The notes under the pieces were generated by a model. It did not search any database, was not told where the DNA came from, and saw only the letters and a program-made list of their open reading frames with translations. A program made the translations under genes and the position numbers. This document shows, one piece after another, positions 61,259 through 64,000 of a stretch of DNA of 64,000 nt. This DNA is from Balaenoptera acutorostrata (Eukaryota; Chordata; Mammalia; Artiodactyla; Balaenopteridae). The first letter of the stretch is position 1. Each line of letters starts with the position of its first letter. The stretch is from the NCBI RefSeq assembly GCF_949987535.1, contig NC_080067.1, forward strand, positions 8,618,001 to 8,682,000, written 5' to 3'.

Positions 61259-61568
61259 TTTTTCAGATTCTTTTCCGTTATAGGTTATTACAAGATATTG
61301 AATATAGTTTCCTGTACTATAGGATCTTGACGTTTATCTATTTTATATACAGTAGTGTGTATCTGTTAATCTCAAACTCCTAATTCATCCTCCCCGCCCC
61401 CAACATTTCCTCTTTGGTAACCATAAGCTTGTTTTTTATGTCTGTGAGTCTATGTCTGTTTTGTAAATAAGTTCATTTGTATCATTTTTTTAGATTTCAC
61501 GTATAAGTGATACCATATGACTATTGTCATTCTCTGTCGGACTTACTTCACTTGGTATGATAATGACT
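61139..61568 (-). mobile_element. 5'-truncated L1 nested in an older L1
   Basis: A near-perfect duplication (GTATACTTTA at 61129-61138, GTACACTTTA at 61569-61578) bounds a minus-strand L1 3' end: 'gaagtatagttgatttacaa', 'tgtacagcaaagtgatttag', an (AT)n run (61211-61256), 'gaatatagtttcctgtacta', a C-rich tract, then 'ttcacgtataagtgatacca'. It is of the same lineage as 8384-8695 and 63041-63820. Confidence 0.87.
61211..61256. repeat. (AT)n microsatellite
   Basis: About 23 AT units within the nested L1 3' UTR. Confidence 0.95.
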
Positions 61569-61639
61569 GTACACTTTAAATGGGTGAATTGTATGATATG
61601 TGAATTATCTTAATAAAACTATTTTTAAAATCCATTACT

Positions 61640-61750
61640 GAAACTCTATCAATAATCATTTCTATTTTACAATGAGGAGATTAAAGTTCAGAAATGGAAA
61701 GTGGTTGCCCAAAGCTACATAAGTAAAAAGTAGCAGAGATAATATTGAAA
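61640..61750 (-). mobile_element. MIR SINE fragment
   Basis: Complement core: 'ctattttacaatgaggagat', 'taaagttcagaaatggaaag', 'tggttgcccaaagctacata'. Confidence 0.65.
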
Positions 61751-61904
61751 TGCAGCTCCATCTTAGTCAAAAGCTATTGCTCTTTGCATATCTCCAAACT
61801 GTAGACCAAAGCATTGTAAGAAAAATTTTTTAGAAAAATGATTTGGGGAATACAGTAGTTTCATACTATTTACTGAAGCAAACCATGTAAAGTTTCTCAA
61901 GTAT

Positions 61905-62155
61905 TACATTTAATAAGCATTTACTGAACATAACTTTGGGCTAGGCTTAATTCTGAGTGTGGTGATGTGAATTCCAATAAAACATACCTTCTGATTTCAA
62001 TGAGCATAGAGGAATATAGGAAACAAAGTGCAAACGTGTTGTGGTAAAGTTATACTCTGGGAAAATACAGAGAAGAGGGATTGGAATCTCGTAAGACTTT
62101 TTGGAGGTGACCTTTGGGCTGATTCTTGGAGGAGATACAGGTTTTTGGGTAGATA
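61905..62155 (-). mobile_element. L2 LINE fragment
   Basis: Complement L2 order: 'taagcatttactgaacataa', 'gggctaggcttaattctgag', 'aaaacataccttctgatttc', then 'ttttggaggtgacctttggg' and 'ctgattcttggaggagatac'. Confidence 0.65.
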
Positions 62156-62379
62156 AAAAAGATACTTTCCAGTTGAGGAGTCTTGACCAGTCAGTATACA
62201 GTACTGTTTTCTTCCTCTCTAGAGTTTAGATTCAATTGACAAGCAGACCCTAGAGTAGAAAAATGGAGATTTTTTAAATGTCATTTTGATTGTTGGTAAA
62301 GCTATTTGTAGAATATGATTTAAGTGTGTGTCCAAATGGGCTTGCTAAGTCTTCAGCCCTAAATTTACAAAAAGAAGAT

Positions 62380-62925
62380 AAGTTACCTACTGCTGTGTAA
62401 CTAACCCCAAAAAGTAGTGTGTTGAAACGTTTTATTGCTTCTGATGATTCTACGTGTTGACTGGACAGTGTTACTCTTCCAAGTGGTATAATTTGGGGTC
62501 ACTCTTATGGCTGCATTCAGGTGGCAAGCATATTGAACTGGATGGTCCAAGAGAGCTCTATCACATGTCTGGAGGCTTTGGTGCTGGGAGTTGGCTGTGG
62601 TACTTTGGGTCCCCTCCGAATGGCTCCTTACTTCATGTGGTACTTTCTCTCCACATCCTCTCTCTCTCCAGCAGGACAGCCTGAAATTCCTTAGCATGGC
62701 CAGATTCTAAGAGGGAGAAAAATGGAAGCTGTCAGGCCTTTCAAGGACAAGGCCTAGAACTCATAAAACATCACTTCCTCTGCATTCTACTGGTGTCACA
62801 AGTCAGAAGGCCAGCCTGGATTTAAGGGGTGAGGAAATGGATTCCACTACTTGTTGAGAGAATAGGAAGGCAGGAAGAGGAGGAATTGTTAACAGCCTGT
62901 TTTGGGGGACAATTCCAGACTTACA
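62380..62925 (+). mobile_element. MLT2-type ERVL LTR
   Basis: It reads 'gttacctactgctgtgtaac', 'taaccccaaaaagtagtgtg', 'gggtcactcttatggctgca', 'ttcaggtggcaagcatattg', 'tcacatgtctggaggctttg', 'ctgtcaggcctttcaaggac', 'atcacttcctctgcattcta' and 'agaaggccagcctggattta'. This is the long order of an ERVL LTR of the MLT2 class. The 98- and 76-codon frames inside it are chance. Confidence 0.7.
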
Positions 62926-63027
62926 TAACTAATCTTCATTATAGCCAGATAACCTCTATTACCCAGGGACATCGATTGCATGGCAGAAAGCAGACAGAAC
63001 AGGTACCTATTACAGACAAGGATTCAA

Positions 63028-63836
63028 AAGAGAGGAGGAGGTCCTACACTGTTGGTGGGAATGTAAATTATGCATCTACTGTGGAGAACAGTCTGGAGGT
63101 TCCTCAAAAACCTAAAAATAGAGCTACCATATGATTTAGCAATCTTACTCCTGAGCATATATCTGGAGAAAACTATAATTCAAAAAGATACATGCACCCC
63201 AATATTCATTGCAGCACTATTTAAAACAGCCAAGACGTGGAAGCAACCTAAGTGTCCATCGATAGATGAATGGGTAAAGAAGATGTGGTACAAATATACT
63301 ATGGTATATTACTCAGCCAAAAAAAAGAATGAAATAATGCCATTTGTAGCAACATGGATGGACCTAGTGATTATCATACTAAGTGAACTAAGTCAGAAAG
63401 AGAAAAGACAAATACCACATGATATCACTTACATGTGGAATCTAAAATATGATACAAATGAACATACCTATGAAACAAAAACAGACTCACAGACATAGAG
63501 AACAGACTTGTGGTTGCCGGGGGGGGGGGGGGAGGGGGTTGGAGGAGGGATGGATTGGGAGTTTGGGATTAGCAGATGCAAACTATTATATATAGGATGG
63601 ATAAACAACAAGGTCCTAGTGTATAGCACAGGGAACTATATTCAGTATTCTGTGATAAACCATAATAGAAAAGAATATGAAAAAGAATGTACATATATAT
63701 GCATAACTATATATATATATATATATATATATGCATTTATACGTAACTGAATCACTTTGCTGTAGAGTAGAAATTAACACAACATTGTAAACTATAGTTC
63801 ATTAAAATAAATTTTTAAAAAAGAGTGAGGAGGAGG
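63028..63836 (+). mobile_element. 5'-truncated older-type L1
   Basis: An imperfect duplication (AAGAGAGGAGGAGG at 63028-63041, AAGAGTGAGGAGGAGG at 63821-63836) bounds the insertion. Inside is the end of ORF2: a 142-codon frame (63070-63498) still reads as the ORF2 C-terminus, with [20 protein letters not shown] 3' UTR follows with a 14-G run (63520-63533) and further G runs, 'ggatggataaacaacaaggt', 'agcacagggaactatattca', an AT run (63705-63732), and an A-rich end 'aaaataaatttttaaaa'. It was copied from about the last 800 bp of an L1 of the lineage at 8384 and 61139. Confidence 0.9.
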
Positions 63837-64000
63837 AAGTCACTGCTCCAAGAACTCCAAATTCTTTCTCCCAAGTTCACTGATCAGATGAGTTCTCCTC
63901 CCCTGGGGAAGGAATGAATAAGAGAGTGGAGTGGAGCCTAGGATATTTCTCAGGGAGAGCTCCTTCCTATGGAAGGTTGAGGGAAAAGTGGACATCAGGC
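63837..64000. other. Unique sequence to the window edge
   Basis: No feature recognised in this short stretch. Confidence 0.4.

Larger units (their letters stand above)
60216..61625 (+). mobile_element. Old L1, ORF2 C-terminal part and 3' UTR, interrupted
   Basis: The plus strand runs through the end of ORF2: 'ttagataga acaccataaac', 'ttggacttagcaaaattaaa', 'catttcaccaaggaagagaa', 'aacccaagtgtccatcaact' and 'tagaatattattcagcaata', then the 3' UTR 'gggcattgggtatctttatg'. After the nested insert it resumes 'tgtacactttaaatgggtga' and ends 'atcttaataaaact'. Frames are short (81 codons at 60316-60561), so it is inactive. Confidence 0.8.

Overview
This window is nuclear DNA from a mammal, most probably a cetacean. 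The taxonomic signal is a young, GC-rich tRNA-derived SINE of the CHR type (24982-25286), a family confined to Cetacea, Hippopotamidae and Ruminantia; its long CpG-rich form looks cetacean to me. L1 copies are recent and numerous, L2, MIR, MER5 and MaLR/ERVL fossils are abundant, and I saw no BovB. I cannot support any host protein-coding exon, tRNA, rRNA or other functional RNA gene, so the window is best read as intergenic or deep intronic.

Layout. 1-4338: mostly unique sequence with an L2 fragment and a small DNA-transposon fossil. 4339-4974: short L1 with a 5' inversion. 6930-11200: L2, MIR, an L1 nested in an L2, a poly(A)-ended segment and an MLT1 LTR. 11201-15480: unique sequence plus MER5 and L2. 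15585-16673: 5'-truncated L1 with a perfect 14-bp target duplication. 16674-24970: unique, AT-rich, with L2 and a very degenerate L1-like stretch. 24972-25296: CHR SINE. 26815-27225: LTR fossil. 27227-34655: full-length minus-strand L1. 34656-39350: L1, L2, MIR and MER5 fossils and a unique block that could be regulatory. 39370-42870: old plus-strand L1 with a GC-richer leader. 43290-48900: L2, MIR, LTR-like repeats and a large (ATCT)-type microsatellite. 48950-50900: unique, with the best conserved-enhancer candidate at 49200-49480. 50900-57130: MIR, microsatellites, a 320-bp triplet array, two minus-strand LTRs and an L2. 59040-61625: old plus-strand L1 interrupted by a younger minus-strand L1. 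61640-64000: MIR, L2, an MLT2-like LTR and a plus-strand L1 tail.

The only real coding unit is the full-length L1 at 27240-34642 (about 7.4 kb). Read on the minus strand it has a CpG-rich 5' UTR of about 2.25 kb with two 366-bp monomers, an intact ORF1 (297 aa), a 58-bp spacer, an ORF2 with recognisable endonuclease and reverse transcriptase cores but two single-base lesions near its C-terminus, a 3' UTR with a G-quadruplex motif, and an A tail. ORF1p would coat the L1 RNA, while ORF2p nicks target DNA and primes reverse transcription. This copy could supply ORF1p but probably not full-length ORF2p.
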